Source: Piper betle
Lineage: Eukaryota; Streptophyta; Magnoliopsida; Piperales; Piperaceae
NCBI GenBank assembly: GCA_033002965.1
Contig: JAURVB010012336.1
Location: forward strand, 1 to 64,000
Direction of reading: 5' to 3'
Length of the DNA: 64,000 nucleotides
The notes under the pieces are model-generated. The model did not search any database. It was given only the letters and a program-made list of their open reading frames with translations, and was not told the DNA's origin. The position numbers and the translations under genes were made by a program. The stretch's first letter is position 1, and each line of letters begins with the position of its first letter. Of the stretch, positions 11,430-21,449 are shown one piece after another.

Positions 11430-12315
11430 GCTGTGTTCCAGTGTTTGCAACGACAAATGCACGAAGGAGTGGCAGTCAGCGACTGAGAGCGGAGCTGGAG
11501 CTGGTAGCCGAGAGGTGGAACTGGCGGGCGGCAGCCGACAGTGAGAGGCTGACAACCCACTGCCGACGGGCCACAGCTGGCGGCAAACCTTGTGCTCAAC
11601 CGGAGGCCAGAGAGGAGCCGTGATGGCGGCCCATTTGTTTCTGGATCTTATGCTAGCCGTCAGTGACCAGCAGAGCTGGAGCTGCAGCCTGCAGCCATTG
11701 GCCAAGATCTGGGGCCGGCGGCTAAGAGAGGAGCCTTTGGCTGGCTGCCAAAAGCCTGAGGGGCGGCTGGCGGAGAAGCCCGGGGGCCACCTGGAAGCAG
11801 CCTAGTCTGTGACAGGCGGGTGGCCGGCGACTAGTGAGGCCGGGCGGCAGGGAGGCCGCTAGGCCGGGGTCGCGACCGGCGATGGAGGCAGTGCAGGAGC
11901 CTGTGGCCAGGGTGGCTGGGGGGCCGCATTCATGCGGACCAGCCCGTGATGGTGGCCAGGCGTAGCCGTGATGTGCGGCTAGGCGATTTGCAAGCGCAAC
12001 TGGGCGGTCGGAGTTCCTGTTGCTGCAGACCGACGTCCAGTGGATCGGCCGGCCCCTACGGCGGCCAAGGGAGCCCAGCGGCCGGTGGTCTACTGCTACA
12101 AATGTGACAGCGATCAAGCAGAGTTGTGACGGGCAGCCAAGCAAGGCCGCGATGGGCAGACATGCAGGTCCGCGACGGTGGCCCAGTTATGTTGCTGCTG
12201 CTGGCAGGCCAAAGTCGGCGTTGCTAAGGTGGCAAACCAACTCATCTTAGATGCTGTTGGCGGCCAAGGTGTTTGTGCAGCAGCCAGAAACAACAGCCGG
12301 CAGGGCTATGATGGT
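11430..12315. other. GC-rich filler of the LARD-like element, second part
   Basis: This is GC-rich DNA with degenerate repeats of words like 'gccgtgatggcggccca' and 'ggagctggagctg'. Several overlapping open frames on both strands (such as 11590-11805 and 12144-11722) give low-complexity products with no recognisable domain. I regard it as non-coding element interior. Its composition is unlike the AT-rich flanks. Confidence 0.55.
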
Positions 12316-12317
12316 CA

Positions 12318-12683
12318 GAGAATGCGAGTGGTGCATACCAGGTGCTTGTGCCGGTCGTGAAGCTCGGGTTCGGGTCGAACATGTTTCTGATGAACGCGCT
12401 CCTCACAGTTTTGATCAGATATAGGAAGGTTTCGGATGCAGAGGTGTTCTTCTGCAAATGCTCAGTGAGGGATACGGTGTCACGGAATGCTATGATTGCC
12501 GGGTATTTACAGTTTTCCTACTCCAAAGTTTGGAGCTTTTGGTGCAGGATGGTGTATGCAGGTGTGAGACCTGATCATTTCACTTTTGCTATTGTTCTCA
12601 CTGGGATAGCTACTTCTTCTAGCTTGACAAATGGCCGGCAAGTGCATGTCCGCCTTGTCAAGTGTGGCCTTCGGCAAGAGTGA
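12318..12683 (+). pseudogene. Captured PPR-protein fragment (PLS type)
   Basis: PPR proteins bind organelle RNA through repeats of about 35 residues. One frame here shows VVKLGFGSNMFLMNALL, RDTVSRNAMIAGY, WCRMVYAGVRPDHFTFAIV and GRQVHVRLVKCG. This is the order of PLS-class repeats, with the V-x-x-W-N-A-M-I-A-G-Y core (W replaced by R here) and the 'P-D-x-F-T-F' start of the next repeat. It covers about three repeats. The frame ends at 12683 with no upstream or downstream PPR sequence. It lies on the same strand as the LARD-like element, between GC-rich filler and non-coding DNA. I infer it was picked up from a host gene or its transcript. Confidence 0.75.
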
Positions 12684-13330
12684 GCTTCTTGATTGAAGAG
12701 GGAGGTTGTCGAGGGGAGATCTGCGAAGGTGTAGCTGAACAATGGCTTGTTGAGCATTACCACAGGGACGGAGCTCGCTGTTTTGATGTCAGCGACTCAG
12801 GTGATGGAGTCCCGTCTTGCTCTTGTCTTCTTTGATGGAGAGTGTTTGGTCGTGGGAGCGGTCAACCTCCTATGACATCCGGATTGACTTGCAGATGGTG
12901 AAGTCGATGGTCGTGTAGAAGACGTTGAGGATGATGCACTCAATGGGGGCGATGTACTCCATGATCATGATCGAGACCTACTCGTATATGTTGTCAAGAT
13001 GACCTTTAGGCTATGCTAGCATAAGTGTTTCTTTTATACGAATATGGGAGATGTGCTAGAAGTCCTAATCAGGGGAGATAGAGAACATTGCACATGAGTC
13101 GTTAGGGGAGATGCGTTAAAATATTTCCCTCCTCATGTGGTAGTCGACAAGTGGTATGGTCGACAATGATGGTGCTCACCATATCGGTCTCCAACTCTTC
13201 CTTGATATGAAGGTTCTAGCTCAACAGGTCCGACATACTGGAGCAACGGACATGGCTAGTGACGGTGGTTTGGGACTTGGTATGGAACAGACCTCGGATC
13301 CCCTATCTCTTCTTCTCTCACTGCAGTTCT
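12684..13330. other. Unidentified interior of the LARD-like element
   Basis: No frame on either strand is clearly of a known family. Minus-strand frames near 12763-12575 and 12965-12900 are open but unrecognised. Words at 13050-13140 ('ggagatagagaacattgcaca', 'ttccctcctcatgtgg') are shared with 24740-24830, which marks this part as element sequence common to a related copy. Confidence 0.45.
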
Positions 13331-13332
13331 AA

Positions 13333-13596
13333 TGGGCTGCTGAGTGCAAGTGCTTGTTTGGCACCCAGCTGACTAGGATGGCAAATTGTAGCGATGCCGA
13401 ATGTAGTGAGGGGGACAAGTTCAGGAGCTTGGGGCTGATCAAGTTGTTGGATCTTCCCATCTCCAAACTGAATGTGAGTACGAAAGAGTGTGCAGAGCAA
13501 TGTTTGATGAATTGTTCCTATGGTGCATATTCTAACCTCAGTTTTGGGTTTTCTCCCAGGTGGGTGCACTGTTCTAGCCAGAGGGTAGACAGTTGC
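13333..13596 (+). pseudogene. Captured G-type lectin receptor-kinase fragment (EGF/PAN part)
   Basis: G-type lectin (S-domain) receptor kinases are plasma-membrane proteins with lectin, EGF-like and PAN domains outside the cell. The frame shows a CKCL EGF-like end, a cysteine pair, then GDKFRSLGLIKLLD and the PAN signature ECAEQCLMNCSYGAYSN. In this family the C-x3-C-x3-C-x3-AY pattern is diagnostic. After about 13560 the fit continues in another frame (GCTVLARG), so there is a frameshift. Lectin, transmembrane and kinase parts are absent. It is a partial exon on the same strand as the LARD-like element. Confidence 0.75.
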
Positions 13597-13849
13597 TAAT
13601 TGAGAAAATCCATAAAGGGAATTGTGTCGAAGAGGCATGACGAGTCACATTCAAGAAAGTGGTAAGGCCGATTGATGCTAATGAGGTGTAGCATTTTCAG
13701 GCAGGTGGGTCAAAGACCCATAATCGAGCTAACTTGAGTATGCTTGTATGTGCCTTGGTTATCGATGGGTTCTGTTGTGATTGCTGGAAGCAAGGATGCA
13801 TGTGTGGAAATTTTTCCAAGGTGTTTCTCATGATCGGGAAGGGGAGAAT
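13597..13849 (+). other. LARD-like element 3' interior with polypurine tract
   Basis: No protein is seen. The stretch ends in GGGAAGGGGAGAAT directly before the right LTR. This is the expected priming site for second-strand synthesis and confirms plus-strand orientation. Confidence 0.6.
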
Positions 13850-14048
13850 TGTTGAGATATTCCCTCCCATGAGAAAGCGTTTAGTCACATTGAAAGTCGT
13901 GAAGACATGAAGATAAACCAAGAGGTACGACGAATTCGATGAGAATTTGTGGAATACGTGAAAAGACTCATTAGTAAGGATTCCAATGCTCAAGAAGTAG
14001 TGTTTGGAGTTGTCTCATTATTTCCAAGTGGTATTCATATCTGTAGTC

Positions 14049-14056
14049 TATAAATA
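14049..14056 (+). promoter_or_regulatory. TATA box in the right LTR of the LARD-like element
   Basis: TATAAATA lies within the right LTR, about 200 bases from its start. The matching region is deleted from the left LTR (between about 7940 and 7945), which would normally drive transcription. Confidence 0.45.
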
Positions 14057-15060
14057 TGTGATTAGAGGTATGTGTTCGGTGTGCTTTCCCTTTGGGGAAG
14101 TTCTATGGAGTGTTCTCCTTTAGGGGAGACTTGAGGGATTACAGATCTAGACAGGGTCACTATTAGTAGTGCATGTGGGAGAAGAAAGTGAAATTGTTTG
14201 TTGTGAGGTGAAGATATGACTTCGGGTTCTTCGACAAGATCAATAGTTGTTAATTTCTTTTCTTTCTCTACCTTTGTATGTGGATTGTAATTGGGAGTAG
14301 TGTTACTCTTTTGGTGGAGTTTTCCACATTTGGGTAGAGGTTCTACTTTTATTGGGGGTGAAGTTTTCCACACTTTGGTAGAATTTTCTACATGTATTGG
14401 GTGGAGTTTTTCAAATATAACGGGGAGTGGTTTCACTCAAAAGGGGAGAGTTTGGAGAAGTTTTTCATCACCTCAAGTTGAAGTGGGCTCATAATCCAGG
14501 ATGTGAGATTGATCCATTTTTTCATTTGAGGTGTATGATATTTTTCTCAATTTCTCAAGAATTGTATCTTTCGTTATTGATTTGATTTAGGTTAGGAGAG
14601 TTTTCTCAAATTTTATTTTGATACTTGATTGTAAGAGATTTCTTAATCAAAGTTGATCGAGTAGGTTGGTTTTCTTTTCTCTAAATTGAGAGGAAAGTTT
14701 CCATCCATTTTTATGTTGGGTGTCTCCTATTCATTTCATCGAGTATGGGAAACATTTTTTGGCTTGTTTTCGCTGGAGTGTATATTTCCCAACACTAACA
14801 ACATAAAACGATCCCTTACATAGTAGAGTACATCACTCTTCTCGGAAAGAAAAGAAAGGGAAAGAGTCCAACCTGTAACACCTCGACTTAGTTCACTTAG
14901 AATGGAATGCTGGCCACTGGTGGGACCTAACCACTGGAGGTGTCAATAGATGGAAGGCCACAATGGGCATCTAAATGTGAATGAAAAACATAGAACGCTC
15001 AAACCTATGATCAAGACATCTCGGTCTAGGCTCATGCTAATTGGACAAATTATGTGCATC

Positions 15061-15326
15061 AAATTTAAAAGGGGTTTCCAAAATTCTAGAAAGAATCCAA
15101 TAAGGTTTCCCTTAACTAGGAAAGTTGGGAGAAACCTCCCTTCAACAACCTACTACAATCAATAACTAATAGAAAATATAATAAAATGGAAAGAGGGTAT
15201 GTAGCCATTATTCCATGCACGGTTGCCACCATAATCAGGTGTGAGAGGCTATGGTCATCTAAGTCACCACATTCATCTATACATTGTATTCACATTCATA
15301 TACCAAATTGCACAACATTCATCAAG
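15061..15326. other. Intergenic DNA after duplication copy 1
   Basis: There is no gene signature. Similarity to copy 2 stops at 15060, after 'gtgcatc', where copy 2 jumps into gypsy RT sequence. Confidence 0.5.
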
Positions 15327-15964
15327 TGTAATGACCTGGCCTCTGTGCAACATGATGGACCTACGTCACCACTTCAAAAGTTTGGTTAACTAACTTGAAG
15401 ATCATTATGCACATCTCCACTAATAAACTTTATCTTACACTAGAAGGAATTGGATGTGTGACTAAGTTGTAGAATGTTACAATCCACCCATCTTAAAAAT
15501 TCCATACCTAAAATTCTTATACTTGGCCCGTGTCTACCTGCCTAGCCCATGTCCTATTTGGCCCATGTCCAATACCCTAGCCCACATTCCTAATCTAGCT
15601 CACCATCCCATACGGTTCCAGATTGGCTCTGATTCTGATTGTAATGACCTGACCCAAGTGGAACATGATAGGCCTAAGTCATCCCTTCAAAAGCTTAGTT
15701 AACCAACTTTAAGATCATTATGCACATTCTCACTAACAAACTGGATCTTATACGAAGAGGTATTGGATGTGGGTCTAAGTTGGGGGTTGTTACAATCCAC
15801 CCACCTTAGAAAATATCGTCCCCAAAATTCCTATACTTGGCCCGTGTCTATCAACCTAGCCCACGTCCAACTTGGCCCATGTCCAGTACCCTAGCCTACA
15901 TCCCTTTTGCAGGCCACCATCTAATACGGTCTTGGATTGGCTCAAATTCCAACTGTAATGACTT
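15327..15964 (-). mobile_element. Tandem TRIM-like array, family 2 (LTR-int-LTR-int-partial LTR)
   Basis: LTRs of 155 bases are at 15327-15481 and 15640-15794, each beginning TGTAATGACC and ending GTTACA. A third LTR starts at 15954 and is cut within about 12 bases. The two internal regions (15482-15639 and 15795-15953) are similar to each other. On the minus strand a decayed primer site (ATCAGAGCCAATC) follows each LTR end and a purine tract (AAGATGGGTGGATTG) precedes the next LTR. Nothing is encoded. A sequence with alternating LTRs and interiors usually arises by unequal exchange between LTRs. Confidence 0.75.
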
Positions 15965-17709
15965 CTCGCTTAGTGAAGAAGCTATGGTTATCTTGCCACC
16001 ACCCTCACTTGGTCTTCCCATGGGTCCTATAAATAAAACAACACAGAAGCTCCTCCATCATATGTCTTCAAGGCTTTGAAGTACCTTTACAAGTAATATG
16101 GCGTGTGCATGCTTGGTATTTTTATTGCCTCAGCTTCTGGACCCAGACTTGGAGTAACTTGCATATCGCAAAGTAGATCGTCTTCAAAACAACTCAAACA
16201 TAGGCTAGGAACACATAATAACCATATTTTACACAGAAGAATTAGGTAACCATATCTACAATGCTTGAAGGCTCATCACATAAAATCACAAATTGGCCTT
16301 CGACATCCACAAAGCATGCATAACATAACATAACAATCACTTAACATAAAACATAACACATATCACTTACCAAACCAACACAAAGAACCTATGCCAACTT
16401 CTACCATGAGTAATCTTGATCCTTCAGTCTACTTGACAACCGCTAAAATTCCAAACTTGTATAAAAAATTGTATAAGATTAGATTATCGGAGCGTAATAA
16501 CTAAAAAAATATATCAAGCTAGCAAATGGGTACAAATACACATAAGGAATCATAATCAGAACAAACTTCGAGAAAATCCTCACGAGGGCTCAAATGAGAG
16601 GCACATTAAGCACTTTCCTATATATCATAAATGTGGCCCACACACTAAACATGACACACAAATCATAACATAAGCTAGAATGCTAAGCATAATAACATAT
16701 CATAAACATAGCTGGCATGCTAAGCATGACAAATTTAAAAAAAACATATCGTAAGTTATGCTTTTTCCACACTACCATTGTAGTCACATGGCCAAGGAAC
16801 TAAGTGCCACAAATTCCAAAAATTGCATTGCTTTGTAGCACACTCAATCACTCACCACCCAAGGTTCGAGGAATGCATGGTGTAGGCTACATATCATATT
16901 TTCAACTATCATATTGTAAAAGCAAAAACACTCATAAATAGATATTAGATTGGGGCAAGGTTTTATAAATAGCACCAAAGCAATTTTGACCTGTATCTTA
17001 TATTTTCAACAGTACATCAAGGGAGCTTATCTCCAAGGGGGAGTCACTAAATCAGATCGATTCACAAAAAAACGGACAAGAATCAACTCACTTGAATCGG
17101 TCCAAAACGGTCAGTTGCCTTCAACCACCACTGCCATGCACTCCGACAATCACCAGCTCCGCCCTTGGACCATTGGAAGCTATGCCCTACAATGACTACC
17201 CGGATCTACTAGGGTTTGATGCCCACTAGCTTTAGCTTGCCTTCACGGTGCTTTTTGTGTTCTTTATTAACAGCCGATTGTTGTCCTCCTTCCACAGTAA
17301 GTCCGCTGCAGTGGTGGCTGGTGATGTTGGTGCCCCATGTGGTCATGGAATGGGTAAGAGTGGGTTTTAGTTTTTTTTCAATTTCTTGGCTGCCTGCTGC
17401 TTTTGCAAAGTCAAAAGCCCAGTACAAAAGAGCCACAAAAAGTTACGTTTCCAATAACCCCAAGGCATTTTGAAAGTGATAAGCTCTAGATTTAAAGTGA
17501 GGAAAAGTACTTTGGATTGGAGGCCAAAAACATGTAAAACTTAGTACCAATGTTCTTGCAATTTTTTTTTAACTAGATGAACATAATATGTATTTGCAAA
17601 AATGACTCCTTAGCTCAAATATGATAGAACACTTGGTAGTTGTCATTAACATACTTCCAAGGAGATTATTCTTGGGCCCTTTCGGCCCCCACTCAAGTTA
17701 TGAAACCAC
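15965..17709. other. Intergenic DNA, no supported gene
   Basis: This is AT-rich sequence with many short words such as 'cataacata' and no coding pattern. A slightly GC-richer patch at 17160-17430 has open frames on both strands but no recognisable product. Nothing else is supported here. Confidence 0.5.
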
Positions 17710-17878
17710 TGTTAGACCCTTCAGGCCCCCAAAAAGACTTTAAACAATGAAAGGAAACTCGCAATAGGTGTCATGAGCCTCTCTTAATCCAAAAGTTAAC
17801 TCAAGGAATAAGACTTTCCCATTAGCCTATATACAAATCACCAACAACCTCTCCGACTGATGTGGGACAAACCCAACA
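17710..17878 (-). mobile_element. TRIM-like LTR, family 1
   Basis: The reverse complement begins TGTTGGGTTTGTCCCACATC and ends GGGTCTAACA, 169 bases. This is the same length as the LTR at 4131-4299. It shares 'agactttcccattagcctat' (reverse strand) with the other copies. A second partial LTR end with a decayed primer site lies to its left (about 17650-17709), as in the 4.1-kb copy. No matching target duplication is seen. Confidence 0.75.
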
Positions 17879-18329
17879 ATGATGGCGCAATTCCACATGA
17901 GTCAATTAAAGTATGGCTAAAATTTTTTTATTTTTGAACATGAATTAGGAGGAAAGTGATTTCAATTCTACTCCAATTTAGAAAATGTGCTTGATCATTG
18001 ATCAATTTGCAATTAAAGTGGAATAGATCATATACTCTTAATGACGTTTGAGGGATATATCATGTACAGAAACCGTTATTCAACATTTGATTTACATTAT
18101 ATGCATGAAACACATACAAGTACTCCATTATATTCGTTAGTTAAATCATTGCAAAGTCACAATAACTTTCACCTTTTGTGCTCATTAATAAAGTGGCATT
18201 ACTCAACAAATTCAATATTTTGTTAGGACCTTGGTGCATTTGAACCACCACCTTCACCAGTTCAAGGTGTCATCTACTCTTGAGTGCTCTAAATATTTGA
18301 GCTAAATGTCCAAAAAGTGGAGATGCTAA

Positions 18330-18690
18330 AATTACACAACAGTACTCTGTACTTATATATTGCACAAAGGAGAAAATTATGCTCATAAGCCAATCATATA
18401 ATCCAAATCTAAAAATCCACAAAAGAGTGTAGCGCCAATCCTGGCAGCTGTTCAAAATATTGTTGCACCTCCTCGCATGTTTTGGGGTATTTCTTGAGCT
18501 CTGAGATATTGAGCTGTTCAAGCAAGTTCCCGATCAACTTCAGATGCTGCACAAAATGGAAGCAGTTCTTGTGCAACCGGCCTGTGCTGGCGGCCTTGAA
18601 GATGGTTCTCCCAAAAATGTTCTCAACTTGAAGCCATAGTTCTAAGCACTCAATGCTAGGCAAGTAGTTTGGTATGCTCAAATCAGATGG
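18330..18690 (-). pseudogene. MCA1-like N-terminal fragment
   Basis: MCA proteins (MID1-complementing activity) are plant plasma-membrane proteins tied to stretch-activated calcium entry. The minus-strand frame has FKAASTGRLHKNCFHFVQ, then HLKLIGNLLEQLNISELK and KYP. This matches the conserved N-terminal helical region of that family, apart from a divergent start. After KYP the match moves to another frame (LNSCQDWRYTLLW), with a segment missing between. That is a frameshift plus small deletion. No EF-hand-like, Cys-rich or membrane part follows. The text after 18410 does not resemble MCA. It is a broken fragment or one damaged exon. Confidence 0.65.
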
Positions 18691-18794
18691 ATATGGAGCA
18701 GATGAAAGTGCAACTCTTTATGCTAATAGTTCTTCCTGAAAGAACAAAAAAATAATTTGAAGTCAAATTGGATCTTTAAACGAACAATTTATAC

Positions 18795-18836
18795 ACGAAT
18801 TCCAGTCTCAATTATACACGAATTCCAGTCTTTCAT
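18795..18836. repeat. Short direct duplication, about 24-bp spacing
   Basis: The words 'tatacacgaattccagtct' occur twice in a row within 18791-18833. They lie in non-coding DNA next to the repeat shared with 63.6 kb. Confidence 0.6.
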
Positions 18837-18989
18837 ACACAAACAAATCAAGCAAGCCAAAAGCAAAGGATCAATATAAACAACGTGACATGCTTTAAGT
18901 TACACAACTACTAGGGAATTGCAATTTGAAGGCATCAATCTGAACTAAGAAAGCATGGTTTCTACTCTCGCATACTATTTTTCGATTAG

Positions 18990-19440
18990 TTCAAGGCCAC
19001 ATGGAGAGCTAAATTATAGAAACAATTACAATTCAATCAAAGGATGACACCAGGAAATACAAATCAACAAACAAGAAATGAGGACTACTCAACAACAGAA
19101 AAGCAATTAATAATTACGAGAACAATTGCCATTTTGTACAACAATAAAACTAAATGGACAAATCAAACAATTTTTAAAAGCTCGCCCAGGGAGGTAGACT
19201 TGCGTAGGGGACGTCGAAGGGCCTGCCAGTAGAATTTGGACTAGGATGGGCGAGAGGGAGTTGAAGGGGCCGCCAATGGAGGTTGTCCATTTGTAGGGGC
19301 AGTGAGGTCGGAGTAGGGAGGGGCGACGGGTGACAGATGAATAGAAGGGGCGACGGGTGACAGATGAATAGAAGGGGCCAGCGTGAAGGTGGAGGGATGA
19401 AAGTGGGGTGGGGGTGGGCGGAGTATGGCAACTGACCATA
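18990..19440. repeat. Dispersed repeat shared with 63.6-64.0 kb
   Basis: From 'gagctaaattat' at about 18994 the text matches 63644 to the window end in the same orientation, including 'gacaccaggaaata', 'attacgagaacaattgccat' and 'gtcgaagggcctgc'. Copy-specific blocks are inserted or lost (about 90 bases near 63715-63800 are missing here). The GC-rich right part has open frames on the minus strand that seem meaningless. Class is unknown and no terminal repeats were found. Confidence 0.65.
19319..19374. repeat. Tandem dimer, 27-bp unit
   Basis: 'ggggcgacgggtgacagat' plus 'gaatagaa' occurs twice, 27 bases apart, and the first bases of a third copy follow. It sits in the GC-rich end of the dispersed repeat. 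Confidence 0.8.
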
Positions 19441-19565
19441 AAGAAGGAGAGGAAAAGGGGTACGGTATTGATGACCTATTTATTCTAGTCTGTCCTTATA
19501 ATCAGATGACCTGATTAAACTTGGGTTTAGGAACATGTTCCTGCCTTGAGTTAAGAAAATATTTT

Positions 19566-19567
<2 letters not shown>

Positions 19568-19612
<45 letters not shown>
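19568..19612. repeat. (TA)n microsatellite
   Basis: This is an uninterrupted run of TA of about 22 units, in non-coding DNA. Confidence 0.95.
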
Positions 19613-19613
<1 letters not shown>

Positions 19614-21449
19614 CACCCCAATTTGGCGCGAAGGACAGACCGAATCGTGATATAATAACTAAGAGGGTGATTTACAAAATTATTATTATTCTTACCTACA
19701 TGAAGGAAACACCCTAGTGTAGCTAAGAGATTGAGTGTCTTGAGAGATGCTGTGTGTGTTCTAATTCTTCTACTTAGTTTCAGTTATTAGATTAGGTAGC
19801 TTGATTTCTTAATATAGATGACTGTGATAATAAAAGCAGGGTCACGGTTATCTATTCTACATACCCTGCAAGAAAGAAATAAATAGAGAGACATCATCGG
19901 ATGTCGGGGCATCATACCTCAACACCCACTCATCACGTGGGCTCTTCACTCCGTATGAACCGTATGTTCCTCCTACCCACGTTTCTCTTCACATTCAAAC
20001 TCAGCTACAACCAAATATGTTTAGTGTACATGAGTTTGCCTCTCGTTATGTTCCAAGACTTTGAGGCTTACATACTCTACAAATGATTGTTAGCCTTTGC
20101 CCCCAAAGTGTTGTTGCACATGATAATAATAATAAAAATAAAATGTTAAACACACGTGTGCAAACAACATATAATAACCCAATCTAAAACATACATTATT
20201 CATTATCAAGTTTAGGGCTCATGACCACAAACTGCAATCATCCAATCAAATCCATATACATAGAAAAAAGGGCCCCTACCACTGCACCTAGGTTGACCAA
20301 TGCCACATGTCCTTACCTACATAAATATAGGGGAAAATGTTTGTTTGATTACCAGTCCGAGATAGTTACTTGTATTATCATGACTGGCAAGTGGGTATTT
20401 CACTACCCAAGGGAAAACATAGAAACTTTAGAAAGCCTCATAGGGTTGCAAGCTGAAATAACTTAATTAAAAAGAGTAAGGTAGATGCATGATAAAAATC
20501 ATATTCATACAAGAAGCTTACATCCTCACGTCCTCCGTATAACACTTGCCATAATACTTATGTAGAAAAAGGAACAGTTAGGGTAGTGCCACAATTGTTT
20601 AATGTGCTGCATTACCCTCATACATTGCACAACATTAGGATTTGAAGTAGTACAAGTGCAATTTATACTACCTTTATAGATCTCTTATGTTCATAATACC
20701 ATAAACCCTCATATACTAATACGCTTGGTAGGGACATGTAAAACAATTTTTTGGGCGTTATCTTTTGAAAACCATCAAGAGGTCTCAGCTTTTAAGTTTT
20801 ATTAAACTTTTACAAAACACGACTAACTAGCCTGACATTGGAAGGATCCAATAAAATATCATTAACACCATCCTATTTATGAAACATGGTTAAACTTTAC
20901 ACAGAAGGAGCCAAGTAAAGATGAAGCAATAGAGAGTCCTACGGACTTGGATGCATGAAGCTCCATGTTCTAGATCGACGAACTCACCCTATGTACCGTA
21001 ACATAAGATGGAAACCCAATCAAACTCGAATTATATCAGCACACACATCATGGAAAAGCCTCAACACATGCACAACACAGGATACACTTAATTAACTTAA
21101 TTACTTGCTTAAGTTCAAGTTAAATCTCATTAAGCTAGGATACAGAAGAGGCTGATGTAGAAGACCCCACAGGATACTTTTGAGCAGGAGAGAGTTCTGC
21201 CTCCGCCACCCCTGCAGTTTGAGATGTCGCCAGTCGGACAGTTCACAGTGATGGGTGGTAGCCAAGAGAGCAATTTCCAGTCCCAATTCAGTCTGGCCCA
21301 GTAGGGCAGTTCGTCATACTTCCATGTGTTGATCAGTACTTTATCTAGCCCCCAGGGGTGCAAGATGGCCCAGTGAACCAGCCACAAGGACTCATGACTA
21401 TTAGGACTCCTGCTCCAAGGTAAGGGTGTGAGCAAGGTGATGAAGTAAG
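19613..21449. other. Intergenic DNA, no supported gene
   Basis: Short open frames at 19901-20086 and 20221-20466 give products I do not recognise and have no splice or start context. The 21130-21450 part may hold the 5' end of the gypsy gag that follows, but the frame is not clear. Confidence 0.45.

Larger units (their letters stand above)
7853..14794 (+). mobile_element. LARD-like LTR element with captured host fragments
   Basis: The left LTR is 7853-8222 and the right LTR 13850-14794. Both begin TGTTGAGATATTCCCTCCCA and end TATATTTCCCAACA. The target duplication CTAAC is at 7848-7852 and 14795-14799, and the uninterrupted site is seen at 51681-51685. A primer-site-like CGGTTTCAGAGC (8225-8236, 10 of 12 matching initiator-Met) follows the left LTR. 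A purine tract GGGAAGGGGAGAAT (13836-13849) precedes the right LTR. The left LTR lacks about 575 bases of the right one, including the TATAAATA box at 14049-14056, so it has probably lost its promoter. On its own strand the interior has no gag or pol. Instead it holds GC-rich filler, an opposite-strand broken copia, a PPR fragment and a receptor-kinase fragment. Confidence 0.9.
2127..15060 (+). repeat. Segmental duplication, copy 1
   Basis: This stretch aligns in the same orientation with 46489-51992. Shared blocks include the copia LTR (2151-2692 and 46513-47057), the NLR pseudogene, the AT-rich DNA at 6215-7852 (50030-51685), and 14795-15060 (51681-51992). Copy 1 alone holds the 6.9-kb LARD and about 1.9 kb around 4290-6215. 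Copy 2 alone holds a solo LTR and two NLR blocks. The left edge lies inside the copia primer-site region. Homology resumes with gypsy RT at 23079-23405 versus 51995-52321, so the copied tract was probably longer, and copy 2 lost about 8 kb. Confidence 0.85.

Noticed and set aside
11722..12144. 140-codon minus-strand frame
   Set aside because: It arises in GC-rich element filler with no domain, and plus-strand frames of similar size overlap it.
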